NCBI GenBank assembly: GCA_933228895.1
Contig: OW121846.1
Coordinates: forward strand, 114,579,336-114,643,335
Direction: 5' to 3'
Origin: Platycnemis pennipes
Lineage: Eukaryota; Arthropoda; Insecta; Odonata; Platycnemididae
DNA length: 64,000 bases
Shown: positions 23,117 through 35,424 of the stretch, in pieces
Layout: the number at the start of each line of letters is the position of its first letter
How positions within the stretch are numbered: position 1 is the first letter of the stretch
The notes under the pieces: generated by a model
Told to the model about the DNA's origin: nothing
Databases searched by the model: none
The model's input: only the letters and a program-made list of their open reading frames with translations
Program-made: the position numbers and the translations under genes

Positions 23117-23190
23117 TGCATCTACATCTATATAATACCCTGCAAGCTACCATAAAGGTGTATGGCTGGGGGTAGTTCACACCAAACATG
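23117..23190 (-). repeat. CR1-like LINE 3' tail nested in piggyBac B
   Basis: CATCTACATCTATATAATACCC then TGCAAGCTACC and GTGTATGGCTGGGGG is the family tail, reverse-oriented. Only the extreme 3' end is present. Confidence 0.75.
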
Positions 23191-23736
23191 CATAAAAAAG
23201 GATGAATAGAAGTTCTGCGCCTGAGAATTGAGTTGGTTGAAAACGGAAGTCTCGAGATCTTCGCCATCTTCAAATCTGCCACTAATCCTTGCTTCAAGGG
23301 TAAGATTCTCGCTTTCTTATCGGCATGTCAATGGTGCTCCCGCAGACAGGGGGAGGAAGTGAACGTAGACGGTTGGGGAGTGTTGTTGTCATCGTCATCG
23401 ATGGCATGCCAACAGACGGATGAAAAACGTGCATGAAACGACAGGCCGTCCCATCCCGCGGCTGTTGTTGGCAATTTGTTCTGCCGCCACTACAGTGTCA
23501 CCGCAGTCTCTGCATTCCCATTGCTCACAGTTGTTCACACTTTTTTTTGGCAAAATAGAAAGTTCCGTTACTCTGTCACTGCCATCGCGTCCCGCCAGTG
23601 TATGCCCACCTTCAAACCGTCCAAGAGTCCACACCGACCCTTTCCAAGCGGGTTCCCTTAGCTGGAAAAGTGTGCTGCCTTTGTGCAATCTTTGTGCAGG
23701 AAAGTTCATTTATTGTTGCTAGAGTGATCTGTGGGC

Positions 23737-25387
23737 ATGATAACTCGATCTATTCCTGAAGAAGAGGTGGTGGTGTTTCTGAATGCATCTGACAGTGAGG
23801 AAGGAGTTTCGGAAGAAGAAAACAACACAAGTGATGATAGCATTCACCCAACCTCGGATTCAGATTGCAATACCTCAGAAGGTGAGGTTGAAAGGGACAA
23901 TGTTCATTCAAAAGACAAAAGTATATCTTGGAGTGCAAAACCCTTTCCAAATCATGAAAGAGCAACATCCGCGAACGCAATCAAACTGACGCCTGATCCA
24001 ACCAGATACGCAACCTCCAGGGTGGATAATGTAAGATCATCCTTTGCCGCAATTTTGAACGATAGTTTGAAGGACATTGTGTGGAAAATGTCAAACGTTG
24101 AGGGTCGAAGAGTGTATGGTGACAGCTGGGAAGTTTTAGATACAATAACACTCGAAGCATACATCGGTATTTTATTGCTGGCTGGTGTGTATAAATCACA
24201 TGGTGAATCGACAAAGAGCTTGTGCAACCCAGAAACAGATAGGCCTATTTTTTCTGCTACAATGTCGCAGAAAAATTTTTCATTGTATCTCTCGTGTCTT
24301 GCGTTTTGACGACAAGTCCGATCGACGAGCGAGAAGAGTAGATGACAAACTAGCAGCCATAAGAGATTTCTGGGAGCATTGGGTGGAAATACTTATGAAG
24401 CTATAAAATCCTGGTGCTAATGTTACTGTTGATGAGCAGCTTGTAGGTTTTAGAGGGCGTTGTCCATTCAAACAATATATCCCTATTAAACCGGCAAAGT
24501 ACGGGATCAAAATATGGACTTTGTGCGATAGTGATAGTTCTTACTGTTTGAAGGCGAGGTCTATACAGGAAAACCACTTGGTGGAACACGTGAGAAAAAT
24601 CAGGGCATGCGTGTCGTAATGGATCTGACACATGAACCAAGGGGCCATAATGTCACGTGACAATTTTTTTACATCGTACATTTTAGGTCAAGCTCTTCTG
24701 AAACCCAATATCACAACGCTGGGGACAATAAGGAAAAATAAAACTGAACTCCCTTATCTGTCAAGAAAAGAAGCCGTTCACAGCTCTCAATTCTATTTTA
24801 CAAAAGACACTACCGTGGTATCCTATATCCCAAAGAAAAACGGAAATGTTGTTCTGATGAGCACAGCGCATAATAGTAGGGAAGTAAGCAGCAGGGTGGA
24901 TAAGAAACCAAAGATGGTACTAGACTATAATAGCACAAGGGGGGCTGTTGACACCCTGGATAAACTTATTGTCACATACACATGCAAGAGGAAAACTTAT
25001 CGTTGGCCTGTAATTGTATTTTACAATATTATTGATGCAACAGCATACAATGCTTATGTACCGTGGGCAGAAATTAATCCAAACTGGAACAAAAATATTC
25101 TCCACAAGAGAAGAATATTTCTCGAGGAACTAGGAAAATATCTTGTTACCCCTTATGTTGAAACTAAAAAGCGGCTCCCAAGAAATGAACCTGGAATTGC
25201 AAATGTAAGGAATGTAAAACAGTCAGATCCTCCTGCATAAGGCCCTAGTGGTTCCGAACAAGTTTGCAAGAGGGCCAGATGCAAATTTTGTCCCTCCAAA
25301 TATGACAAGAAAACACCCATGATTTGTTCAAATTGTGGCAAGCATGTACGCAAGGTTCATGTAAAATATTACTGTCCAGTATGCTAA
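23737..25387 (+). pseudogene. piggyBac transposase (copy B), several breaks
   Basis: Begins at ATG 23737 with an acidic N-terminus, then ITLEAYIGILLLAGV, MSQKNFSLYLSC and, after a frameshift near 24,306, LRFDDKSDRR. Next are VTVDEQLVGFRGRCPFKQY (first catalytic Asp) and, in another frame, SRDNFFTSY (second Asp), LGTIRKNKTELP, VVSYIPKK and DYNSTRGAVDTLDKL (third Asp region). The Cys-rich C-terminal domain ends in CKRARCKFCP, CSNCGKHV and YYCPVC up to 25,387. Breaks include the 24,306 frameshift, a stop near 24,403, further damage at 24,610-24,640 and a stop at 25,238. All three Asp positions survive, so decay is moderate. Confidence 0.9.
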
Positions 25388-25671
25388 ATGTAAAGCTTTA
25401 TCAACATTATTTTTAACATATTATTGTCCGGACTGATTACTGTAATGCATTTTCGATTGTCTTATGCAAATTTGTTAAACAGCAAAAGTAATTGTTACAC
25501 AGAGAAAAAATAATTATAAAACTGTGCTGAATAAATATATCATAAGAAATAAATTTGTAAAATAAACATTATGGTATTTCATTAAAAATTTTCAACATTC
25601 CATCAGTCCGGGTCAATATGACCCGAAGGATTACGAGTGTATAGTCCTTTTAAAGGGAACAGGAGGGTTAA

Positions 25672-26208
25672 GTTAAACCATTTCAAAATTGTCAGAAAAA
25701 TTTTTTTGGGGTTTTTGGCCTGGTTTCTCGCGATCCGGCTCACTGTGGGACGGGCCTTTGCCGTAAAAGCACATAAAACCAAATGCTATGATTGTCTTAG
25801 GTTAACTTGGGTGTGACGGTGCGATATGGTCTTAGCCACTAGTGAACCAAAAACTACTTCTACTTCTAACTGAAAGCCCAAAGATATTCGAAAGGGCTTT
25901 CGCAGCGCTCGAGTACGTGAAGTGCAGCAGCGCGCAGTGAAACCGTCTCCCTTGTTCTCGTAAAGCCATCTAGCGGACGCAGCTCGAACCTCCATTCACT
26001 CGGTTATTCCTTTCTTGCCCTTTAATATTGAAAATTTTCTATCCGAGGAAACAAAAAACCAAAAGATTAATTCTAGCCAAAGGAGAATATATCCGAAAAG
26101 GTAAGAGTAATGCGGAGTAAAGTGTGGAGTAATAGGAGATGTGAAGCAAATACCTTGCTCGTGCAAGTGTAAACCTTCATGATGGAAGACGGTTGAGTTC
26201 CAGGATTT
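25672..26208. other. No recognisable gene
   Basis: Moderately GC-rich at 25,860-25,990; nothing identified. Confidence 0.3.
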
Positions 26209-26290
26209 CTATCCCCTTATTAATACTGTAATTATCAGTAAATGAAAGATTCCTATTAAAAATTCTCATTAAAAAGCATGCTCTGAAGCA
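26209..26290 (+). repeat. ~80-bp dispersed direct repeat, copy 2
   Basis: Second copy of the 22,550-22,632 sequence, about 80% identical by eye, in the same orientation. The pair brackets piggyBac B plus about 540 bp. Confidence 0.7.
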
Positions 26291-27399
26291 ACAACTCCAA
26301 TTGCACCGATTAAAAAGCGAAACCGGTAACAGATGTTCTTTCTTTCCTTTCGCTGCTCCCCCACGAGGACCAAAATGACTAAATACCAATGGATTTTGTA
26401 CAGAAATAAGCAATTATAATACCCCTGGAGAAAAAAAGCATACCCATATCGCTCCCACAGCACCACCGAAAGATGAAATGTTGAGGATGAACCTTCACCA
26501 TAGTTTACCAGTCCGTTTTTCGGGTTTTACGTAATGCTCCATTTGTAAATCACATCATGCATTAATTCCTAGAAAATCTTTATTAACAAGCTATTAACGG
26601 TGTGCTAAAAGACAACTCTACGAAACTATCAGAGGTTTATAGCAGGAAAATCACTCAATTCTTGCATATCTTTGGAAAAAAATTTGAACATTTCCACGTG
26701 CACTCTACCGAAAAACAACAATTAGGATGGTTCAAATAAGTGCCCTACATAGACGGAAATAATAACATTAGCTCACTGTAATACATTAGCTCATTTCACA
26801 CATTAGCTCCCCATTTTAATTCTTCATGTTCAATAAAAACATATTTTTCTTCTCTCTTATACACATTATCCATCCTATCAAGTTATTTGGATGTTACTAT
26901 CCATCATTGCCTCACTCATCCACATATTTCGCCACTTTCCATATCCCTTCTACAACCTTCATTCTGCAAGCCTGCTTCCAATATGCATGGTTTGTGACCT
27001 TCAGATTTGAATTTAGCATAAATGACGTCATTGAATTCACCACAAAAACTTCTATCACCGATATCCATTCCTCCTCCTTTGGACTCACATATGCCGAAAA
27101 TCTATGATCTATGAACTTTCTTGAAATTCGTGACTTCAATGCACAACAAATGCCTTATTACTTCCGCCTAAGTTTACCACAAACTATGAAGCGATTCTTT
27201 ATAATCTCATGACCTTGTTTCTTGTCTATTAACTGATTTTTATCAGTGTTACCAAAGCTATCATCACAAATAATCATTCATTGAGCGTTAAAGAGCAATT
27301 TCATGCTCAATGTATCGTTGTTCCGTGTTATTCGATATATTTGGATTACATGGATATTTTCCTTCTCAATAATTACTTTACTATCCTAAGGGCGCATCA
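26291..27399. other. No recognisable gene
   Basis: AT-rich with a pyrimidine-rich plus strand at 26,860-27,100. ORFs on both strands lack motifs. It may be continuing LINE sequence from the remnant at 27,400-27,770. Confidence 0.3.
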
Positions 27400-27770
27400 G
27401 GTATTTTTGAATTCTTCCTCTCATACGTCTTCAAATTCTTCATCTTTGTAGTCTGTCGCACACAGGTAAACCAGCACCACAACGGTATCTACAGGTTTGG
27501 TCTCCATCATTACCATTATTATCCTTTCATTGTACTGCAGGAATCTTTTTACACGCATACCGGTGCTCTTCCGGAGCATTGTACCTACTGCAGCATTTCC
27601 ATTTAGTGCTCCCGAACGTATAATCCTGTAGTTTCAGCTCCAGAACTCTCTTTCTTCGAGCCACTTCATTTCGTCGATTCCTAATAGGTCGAGGTCTATT
27701 CTTCGGATTTCCAATTTTAGGTCATTCGATTTTACGCAGTTCCGAAGAAATCTCACGTTCCATGTTCCTA
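27400..27770 (-). pseudogene. RTE-like LINE endonuclease remnant
   Basis: On the minus strand from ~27,768: RVGTWNVRFLRNCVKSNDL, then EIRRIDLDLLGIDEMKWLEE (Glu of the first metal site), a damaged middle, and METKPVDTVVVLVYLCATDYKDEEFED, which matches the region where the family has VQVYAPT and an acidic helix. At least two stops. It belongs to the same broad group as the 7,422 remnant, on the other strand. Confidence 0.6.
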
Positions 27771-30490
27771 CCCTAAAATGTCATCCTAGGCAATTATCGT
27801 TATTGGAAAGATGGTATTTTTTTGTGTTAGAAATAAATTTATTGCTACTTTACATCAATTGGAATATAATAAAATCCGCCGCGTATCAATGTCAGAAAGA
27901 AACTTCTCTCCAACTTCATTTTTCCATAAATAATCACTGCGGACTTGTATTTTATGACCTCACAGCAGACCTTGATAATTAGCTGCAGCGCCAGATCAAT
28001 TCTTCCGTTATATAAATTATTGACTTACTGAAAGATGGGCATATAATCCCGTATTTAAGGAGGCTGAATCCGTTGAAAAGTTCTGTGCCCGCATGCGAAG
28101 CCGGAAGTAAACTCGATTTCTTGATCGTGCTGCGGAATCCAGCCTTACGCGCCAGACAAAGGTAATCCAAAGACGCATAGAGTATTGTCATACAAAGTTG
28201 ACCCAAGAACTTGCTTATGGTAAAATTATTTCAGCATATATTCCAAACGACCTCCACATTGTCTATGGTAGCGGCTCTGAGTGGCCTAGTAGTGCGCGCT
28301 ACTTAGTAATTTGCTTCGTAGTGCTGATTTATATTAACCTTAATCCTAACCATTACATTATATAAGCTTAATATAAAAATGGTTATTTGAATACATGAAG
28401 CAAACTTTAATCCTCTTTCAAGAGGTATAGTTATTCCATTGCTCCAGCTCCATTGACACCGCAACAACGAGAGACGATAAGAAACACTGAATATACTAGA
28501 AAGCAGAACCAAAATGCCAACCTTCAAAACCTGGTCTCAGTTCATGCTGTGAAGGATTAAGTTTTACATTATCTGCTTGACTTCAAAAATAAAAAATCGA
28601 TAATGACCTTTAGTGTTCAATAAAAATAAAGTTTAAAGACGAATACTTGCACACATATTAAACGACTGGTACTACAAAATGACCACTTTCTTATTTTTTC
28701 GATTGCATATAATCTGATAAAGAAAATGCATTCCTCTATTCTAAGAGTGGGTGTGTGGGCGGGGGAGTTCATTGTGCAGGTACCTCAACGTGGTGAGCTC
28801 TGGTAACTACTTTCATTATTTTTGCATTCTTCCTCCATACTGAAAAATAATAGTAAAAGTAGGCTAAAAATCGGGGAGTGTTTCTTTACTCCCTTATTGA
28901 TGACGGTGTGTTATATTACTTTCATACAGTTCTTCTGTAATTGTTATTCCCTGAAAATAGTTTAATTATCTAATATTAATGAGACAACGACGGAAGACGC
29001 ATCCGTGGTGAGTTTCGCTGCGTTCGCGGCGACCGGGTAGGAGGCACGAGCCGGCAGGAGACGCGCTAGCGGCCTTCGAGGCGTAGCGCCGCGACGCTGC
29101 GTGGGCGGTGCATAATTTCGCGTGGCCGCGCACTCAAAATAGACAATTTGTGGCTTAATGGCTGCAGATACGTACAAATGGACGAAATTTTTACCTAAAG
29201 AACCGCAACTCGGCAAAATCCATTGGGAACCGCTATAAAAATATGACTTTTTCCATTTTCAGCCCCCCTCCCCATATATGGCCACGGCGCGAGGGTCTAG
29301 GGTTGACCCAGAGGCCCCAAATTTTTCTGGCCTCATTTTGAGTCACTTTGACAACTTATTCCAAGGGCCAAGTTTCTCCGCGAAAAATCGATTTTTCCGA
29401 TCCACCCTACTGGGCAAGCGATGACGAAAAAGAAAGGAATCATGGATAGAATGAAGAGGATTATGATATTTTTCTTTACAAACAGAGAAGTAGTGATATT
29501 GGGGTGATACATGAATGGAACGTATAGGAGTGTATGAACACTCAATCAAAGCCAAAGCGATAAAAATCTACCCATTAATGCTTCCTCATCATACTACTAC
29601 TATTTTTCTACAGTTGTTTCTTTATTAAGACAATATTTAACTTTCTTCCGTGTTGCAGAGGTTTTGATTTACTTTCCCTACTCTGCTATGAAATTTCATA
29701 ATTAGTACCTAAGAGGTCAACATTTCTCAAAAATTATTTTCACGTGTGTGTAATAATGTAACTTTTAACTCATGAGAGAATCCTAAAAATGTATCTTGAT
29801 TCTTAAGGTAACCCTTATATTTGATGACATTAGTGCTTATATAAGTTATGAAACCATTTCACCAAAGAAAATAATTGAAAAACCGTAAATCATGTTACAC
29901 AAGTTGGGAATGGAGAGGTGTAATTAGGCCTGGGTAGCCAATCATGTGCCGCACTGACTACATAACTAAGGACATAATTTTTGAAAAGGAATAGGTAATT
30001 ACGAAAATGCAAGGGGGAAATAATACGATATCCAGCAAGTAAGAGAGAACGCCTGAAGCTGAAGTGAATGAGGTTGAAGACGCAAGATTTAACTACATCA
30101 ATAAAATATCTATCGGACATTTTACGAATAGCAAAAAAAATTATATCACATGAGATTTCATAAACATAATTATACAGATCCCGGTTAGAAAAATGAATCA
30201 GTTGAAATAAGATGAATATAAGACCAACGAGCATGAAGGATTGCGTATATACTGTTGCTTGCGGTTTAGAACTTATCCCATTGCCGCGCTATAAAGCGAA
30301 AGATTTTGAACGGAAAAATAATTAAAGACTTAGCTGTAGCTCAAAATTCTTTCAAAGTGTACTTAAGGAATCAATATCGCATGCGCACTCATAATAATAC
30401 TATAATATGTACACACTGCCTTAGAAATAGATTTCGACATTCAACGCTTTGCACGAAATCGTCAAGTATATATTTGAATAATTTAACATG
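27771..30490. other. No recognisable gene; one GC-rich patch
   Basis: Mostly AT-rich with motif-free short ORFs. The patch 28,990-29,130 is strongly CpG-rich, abruptly different from its flanks, and 29,260-29,330 is C-rich. No repeat boundary or ORF explains it. Confidence 0.3.
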
Positions 30491-30499
30491 GGATACAAG

Positions 30500-30645
30500 A
30501 TAAAATGCACAATTAAAAAATATGGCAAAAAAGAGGCACAGAAAACCAGTGGTAGAGTGACCACTGACCAGGATTTGAACCCGGGACCTCCGAACGAGAA
30601 GCGGAGACTCTACCAATGGTCTAATGTACCTCTGAGGGAAAGAGC
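30500..30645 (-). repeat. tRNA-derived SINE head
   Basis: Reverse-strand A-box-like TAGACCATTGG, an anticodon-stem-like CTCCG/CGGAG pair, and B box GGTTCAAATCC occur in tRNA spacing. The loop is too long and the acceptor stem does not pair, so it is not a functional tRNA. The D-arm-like motif CCAATGGTAGAGT is repeated inverted at 30,545. AT-rich body follows. Confidence 0.65.
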
Positions 30646-30659
30646 GAAACATTAACATA

Positions 30660-31387
30660 TAAATATTGGGATGATGATATCAGGGAGGTGCGGAAGTTGG
30701 ACTCGATACTACGCTAAGTCTAAACTCCACGTCATCCGCCATCCGGCTCATGCCGTCCGTGCCAAAGAATGTAAACAATATATTATCTAACTGTAAACAG
30801 AAAACACCATGGTTTGTACGTCTGCGACATTTCATATGCCTGCGCAGGATTGATCGTCATGTCGTAGACTAGGATTTGGAAACCTCTTTTTGTGGAAAAA
30901 AAATATTTCCTAATACTGCGTAAGACTGGAGTACCTAATATCTGACGAGAATAAGAGTGGACATGTAAACAGAATATACCACGATATATTTATTTCTCAT
31001 GAATACATTTTCCTTGAAAAATATACCCATCAGGAAATTCATTAACAATTCATAAAATAAGATGTAATGAGAAAGAAGTGTGGTGGCTAAAGAACTACCC
31101 TTTTATCTCGAAGGCCCGAATGTGTATTAACAGTGGCAAATAAGTATTCCATATGGTTAAACTCTCTCCTATGCAAATCCATCTTGGGGATCCCCTTGAG
31201 TTCTGTATCCTATCCCATATAAAGTATAAATAACTCCAAACGCTTGTCTTGAATTGATAACATCTTTCATTCGACTCAGATGAAAGGATGAACACCTACT
31301 ATCCGATCCTTTTGGTATATCAATGTTTGACTGAAATGTAAATTTACAAATAATGAACAGAAAATATTCATGGTTATTCCACATTAG
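30660..31387. other. No recognisable gene
   Basis: AT-rich; nothing assigned. Confidence 0.3.
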
Positions 31388-31713
31388 GTTATCGAGTTGG
31401 TGTGATGGATAGACAACTGGCCTCCCATCCCTAAGGCCCCGGTTTGATTCCCGGCAGTGGCGGATTTTTTAGTGGATAACCGATCCCTACTTGAGTTCCT
31501 AGTGGTGGGCATTTCAAGTTCAGTACTCAGTCCGACAGATGGAACGTAAATCCGTGGTCACCTTGGCGCATGTCGTTAAGAGCAGGCTAATACAGGGTTT
31601 CTCTCCACCCTCCCTGCGTTCCTGAAAAACTCCTACCTGTATCCAAACACCTACCTATCTTAAGCGGTGAAAATGACATCAGCCTTCGGTCGCCTCCCCT
31701 GAATAACTAACTA
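31388..31713 (+). repeat. tRNA-derived SINE, near complete
   Basis: A-box-like GTTGGTGTGATGGATAGA, B box GGTTTGATTCCC, then a ~270-nt body (CCGTGGTCACCTTGGCGC, TTAAGAGCAGGCTAATAC, GGTCGCCTCCCCTGAATAA). The same element occurs in reverse at 55,042-55,376, and fragments at 13,437 and 14,030. Confidence 0.8.
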
Positions 31714-31740
31714 TTCGTCATAAATTTATTTTTTTAATAA

Positions 31741-31777
31741 CGACCCTGGTTCGACTTGAACGTCATCATCAGGTGCG
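31741..31777 (-). ncRNA. Hammerhead-ribozyme-like motif, Penelope-type
   Basis: The minus strand reads CTGATGA, a stem-loop TGAC GTTCAA GTC, then GAACCAGGGTC. Type I hammerheads in Penelope-like elements have CUGAUGA, stem II, GAAA, a very short stem III and a GUC cleavage triplet. One A of GAAA is missing here, so the copy is probably inactive. Confidence 0.45.
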
Positions 31778-32000
31778 TACAGAAAAGGCAGAATAGCCTA
31801 CATACACAACCCAAATTAAGGTGGGTTGTCGTTGGGAATAAAGTGGAGAGAGGATTGCGTTGGGAAGGTCCGTGCGAAGGGACTTAAGGGAAGGAGAGCG
31901 GTGGAGATTGTGGAGAGGAGACTCCCGGCGATTGCAATTAAGTGGAAAATAGGGGAAGGTTGAGAATGGCCCTACCACACCCCCTGCCAGCACCCATTTA

Positions 32001-32055
32001 CCCCCTACCACACACCCTCGTGGTGGCTTGCAATGAATCTCGTAGATGTAGATGA
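32001..32055 (+). repeat. CR1-like 3' tail
   Basis: CCCCTACCACACACCCTCG, GTGGTGGCTTGCAA, then GTAGATGTAGATGA. No RT precedes it; sequence upstream leads back to the hammerhead-like motif at 31,741. Confidence 0.75.
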
Positions 32056-33120
32056 ATGGGGGAGTGGGAGGCGTACAAAAATTCATTGACAATATCGTCA
32101 CCATAAGGGTCACTTTTCAAAATCTCTACTTGTTCTAAGGTATCAAGCTTTGGGCCTTTCTTTCCGGAATACATAATGTTGGGTACAAAATCACTCACAT
32201 TCCCATATTCCATTTAATGTATCGCGAATAGAGAAGTCACATTTTAGTTTTTATAGCAGGCCTTGTGTTCTTACACTCGTTCTTAGGATTTCCTTCCCGT
32301 CTGTCCAATCTACACAGCTCAACATTCTCATTGTAATTGATACGCTCGAATATTTCCTACCGTGGGCACTTAGTCTTTAGTCTGCGAGATCACGCTCCTT
32401 AAGTTGGATTTGTTGTAAAAGGCAATATTGATTCTTTATTTGGATTTTTTTAATTTTTGAGATGCATGTCGTTCGTAAGGCATTCGTCGCTATTTCGTTG
32501 TAGTATCCTGAGTGGGTGGGGAACTGTAAATTTGTTTGGCGGCCAACATATTTATTTTATTTTGAAGCAATTTCAATCGACTGGGCTTGGTAACTATTGC
32601 TAACTGCTATTTCTTTGATTGTCTGCAGTTCTTTAAAAAAGTTATATTCGGACATTTGGACGTTCACTAATCGATTAATCATTCTGTGGAAGGGAGTAAA
32701 TGTTTGCCTAAATCAATGCCTAGAATTGAAATGCATGGCTTGGTTTTTGAAAGAATCTTTTCTAAATATGGAAATTTCGATTTTATAATTATTAATAATA
32801 TAGGCCCTTTAAATATTCAAATCCAGAAAGTTCAGGCAGCCATTCACTTTTCTTTCGTACGTGTACTTACCGTTGTCTTTTAAAGAATTTATATGGGCAA
32901 GAAAAAAATGTAATTGCCTTATTGAACTTGATCAAGCATAAAATATGTTGCCCACATACCTAAACAAACACAAAGCATTTTTGACTAGGTGATGTCGGCT
33001 ATGTATGTAGGCTATTTATATATGTAATTTATACAAAAATTTATGCAAGCGAACACCTGTTGAAATTATTAAAAGTCACGAGAAGAAATTCTGTTCTCTT
33101 AAAAAATGAGATCAAAAAAT
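32056..33120. other. Probable piggyBac-derived or unassigned AT-rich sequence
   Basis: No ORF with a motif. It ends in a piggyBac-type terminus at 33,121-33,174, so some of it may be the remains of that element. Confidence 0.3.
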
Positions 33121-33174
33121 AAATTTAAAAACACGATTTGGTCAAAATGACCCCTATGGGGGTTCTAGTGTTAA
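33121..33174. repeat. piggyBac-type terminus, other end not found
   Basis: TTTGGTCAAAATGACCCC, then GGGGGTTCTAGTG directly abutting TTAA (33,171-33,174). The GGTCA/TGACC palindrome parallels the subterminal motif of piggyBac B. Confidence 0.55.
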
Positions 33175-33701
33175 AGTATGCACAAACATAGTTATTCCGA
33201 CACGCAAGAAAACTACTTTTTATGGAACACGATGTGAAATAATAAAGGAATGGCAGTAATATACCTGTCTTTATCAAATTAGCCAATTCAACAAGGACTC
33301 GACGAAAAAACAATAATTCATTCATTCATATTTTATTCTTCATTAGCAAGTATATTGTATTCTTCATACCTTTGGATCAAGTCAAAACACATATCAATTC
33401 TCACTTTTGAACTTTAGTACAAATAGAATTTTGGCTCCAAATTCTTCGTAAAATCTCGTAAAATTACTGTGCCAGTTATATTTAATTCGAATGTTTTTAT
33501 TTCTAATTGATATTTCAAAGTGGGCATGGAATATTCCTACAGAAAAAATAATAATTGTTCAGTCAATTGTTCATGAATACTGTTAATTTGTTATTTATGC
33601 CGATCGTGTTATTAGTGCCGTTCAAACATCAACTTCGCTTGAACTATTATCAACACTCGATTGCTTTAGTAGTTAGTTGACTGATAAAACATAAGATGGA
33701 A
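33175..33701. other. No recognisable gene
   Basis: AT-rich; nothing assigned. Confidence 0.3.
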
Positions 33702-33833
33702 GCGCTGTCCAAGTACCGGTATTTCTAGTACCGGTACCTTCGGTAGTACCGCTTTTAAATACTGGCCGGTACTACCGGAGTAAAAAAAATAGTTCTCGGT
33801 ACTACCGAATACAGGTATTTATTGCCCATCCCT
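33702..33833 (-). repeat. hAT-type terminal sequence or MITE
   Basis: Read in reverse it begins CTAGGGATGGGCAATAAATA, typical of hAT termini. It contains at least six copies or halves of CGGTACTACCG / TACCGGTA, probable transposase-binding sites. No second end was recognised. Confidence 0.55.
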
Positions 33834-33959
33834 AGGCGTCACCTTTTGCTTATTGTAAGTTTTGATGTGTGAGTGAATGCTTGTGGTTAGAAGATTAATT
33901 GTTTTACTAAAATTCTTTTTTTGTTTCCATCTAACGATTTCGTGTACAAAATTGCGATT

Positions 33960-35250
33960 TCAGTTCCGAGTAAACTCCCCCATTACAGACACGGGAATTA
34001 GTGATCATAAAATGGTGCATGCGAAATTTATTGTAGGCGTTGAAAGACATTATAAACCAAGGAGGAGGGTGTACTTATTTGGCAAGGCTAATTACGACGG
34101 TATGAAAAAGAAATTAAGGGAATTGTTTAATGTATTTAGCGAACAAAGATAAGGATTAGATTCAAGGATTCGTGGAGATAATTTCTTGAGGTCACCCGTA
34201 AAGCAGTTAATAAATACATACCAAGTAAATTCATTAGTGATAATACAGAGCCAAGGTGGTCTAACGCGGAGGTTATGAAATCACTAAAGTGACAAAGGGT
34301 ATGCCACGCTAGGACGAAAAATCCAGGACTGGGTCTATCGGTAGAGGGAAAAAATGAGTTAGTTCAAAAATATAAAAAATCGAAAGCATTAGCAAGGAAA
34401 TCGTGCCGGCAACAGTTATCACATTTCAAGAGCAAGATGTAAGGAGAATATTTAGTTGGCAATCCTAAAACGTTTTGGTAATATGTAAGAGAGCTTCAGG
34501 GAAATAGGTCCACAATGCACACAATAAAAAACGATAAAGGAATTAGAGTATCCAGCAGTGTAGAAAAATCCAATTCTTTAAACACCTTCTTCCAAAGCGT
34601 ATTCAACTAATCGTTACACAACGCTGTGGAACCACCGCCGAACTTGTTCAGTAAGCAAATGTCCGAAATAAAAATTTCATGTCGCTAATAGAGCAGAAGT
34701 TAAAAAACATTAGTAAAAACAAAACACCAGGTCCCGATCTAATTCCTTCCAGAGTATATAAAACATTAGCTTCTGAAATAGCCCTCTATCTAGAAATAGT
34801 ATTCCAAAAAACACTAAAGAACCACAAAGTACCCTAGGATTGGAAAGTAGCTAACATTACACCTTTTTTTAAATGCGGTGATAGGGGATAACCTAGTAAC
34901 TACAGACCCATTTCACTCACGTCAATCTCTTGTAAGGTATTTGAGCACATTGTAATCAGTTCAATCATGGGGCTTTTAAATAATCAGGTGTTGCTCAAGA
35001 ACAATTCCCCCGTACAAATAAAGAACAGAATAGGCAGCATAGCAAAGGGATAGGTAGGGGAAATATTTTAAAGTAATCTGTAGTGCATGATGCATGTATT
35101 AAATCCTTAAATACAATAGATACTAAAAATCTAGTCGCAGGAGACCCTATAGTTGCTCGTTTGCATTTCGGTAGTGCATGCTTGATGATCTTCACTCCCT
35201 ACCACACATCCTTGCGGTGGGTTGTAGCGTACGTGAAGATGTAGATGTAG
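33960..35250 (+). mobile_element. CR1-like LINE, internally deleted
   Basis: 33,980-34,150 encodes TDTGISDHKMVHAKFI, the end of the endonuclease domain with its SDH motif. The connector follows with stops. 34,680-34,985 is the start of the RT: NISKNKTPGPDLIPSRVYK, WKVANITP and PSNYRPISLTSISCKVFE. Then the sequence jumps to SPVQIKNRIGSIAKG, equivalent to the RT end in the 40,690 copy, deleting the catalytic core. The family tail (35,161-35,250) closes it with GATGTAGATGTAG. Dead copy. Confidence 0.8.
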
Positions 35251-35424
35251 ATTCATGTAACAGGTGTACGTCGTTTTTTTGTAGCAGACGTTATCTGCAA
35301 CTTTTCCAGAAAGTTCAACTTGTGGCCCTTGCATTGGGTGTGGAGCACTTTGGGGATGAAGTCACTCGTGTGGTCTTCTTCGATGAGGTGTTTGGAAAAT
35401 TGGGAGCTATAATCCCCTTACCCA

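Larger units (their letters stand above)
22646..25667 (+). mobile_element. Full-length piggyBac element (copy B)
   Basis: The left end CCCTCCTGTTCCC (22,646-22,658) and right end GGGAACAGGAGGG (25,655-25,667) are perfect 13-bp inverted terminal repeats. Each is flanked by the canonical TTAA (22,642-22,645 and 25,668-25,671). Subterminal motifs GGGTCAATATGACCCGA occur near both ends (~22,838 and ~25,610). The element is 3,022 bp and contains a broken transposase at 23,737-25,387. A CR1 tail lies inside its 5' region (23,117-23,190), so it has received a later insertion. Confidence 0.95.

Noticed and set aside
30540..30640. Candidate functional nuclear tRNA
   Set aside because: The loop is too long and acceptor ends do not pair; consistent with a SINE head.
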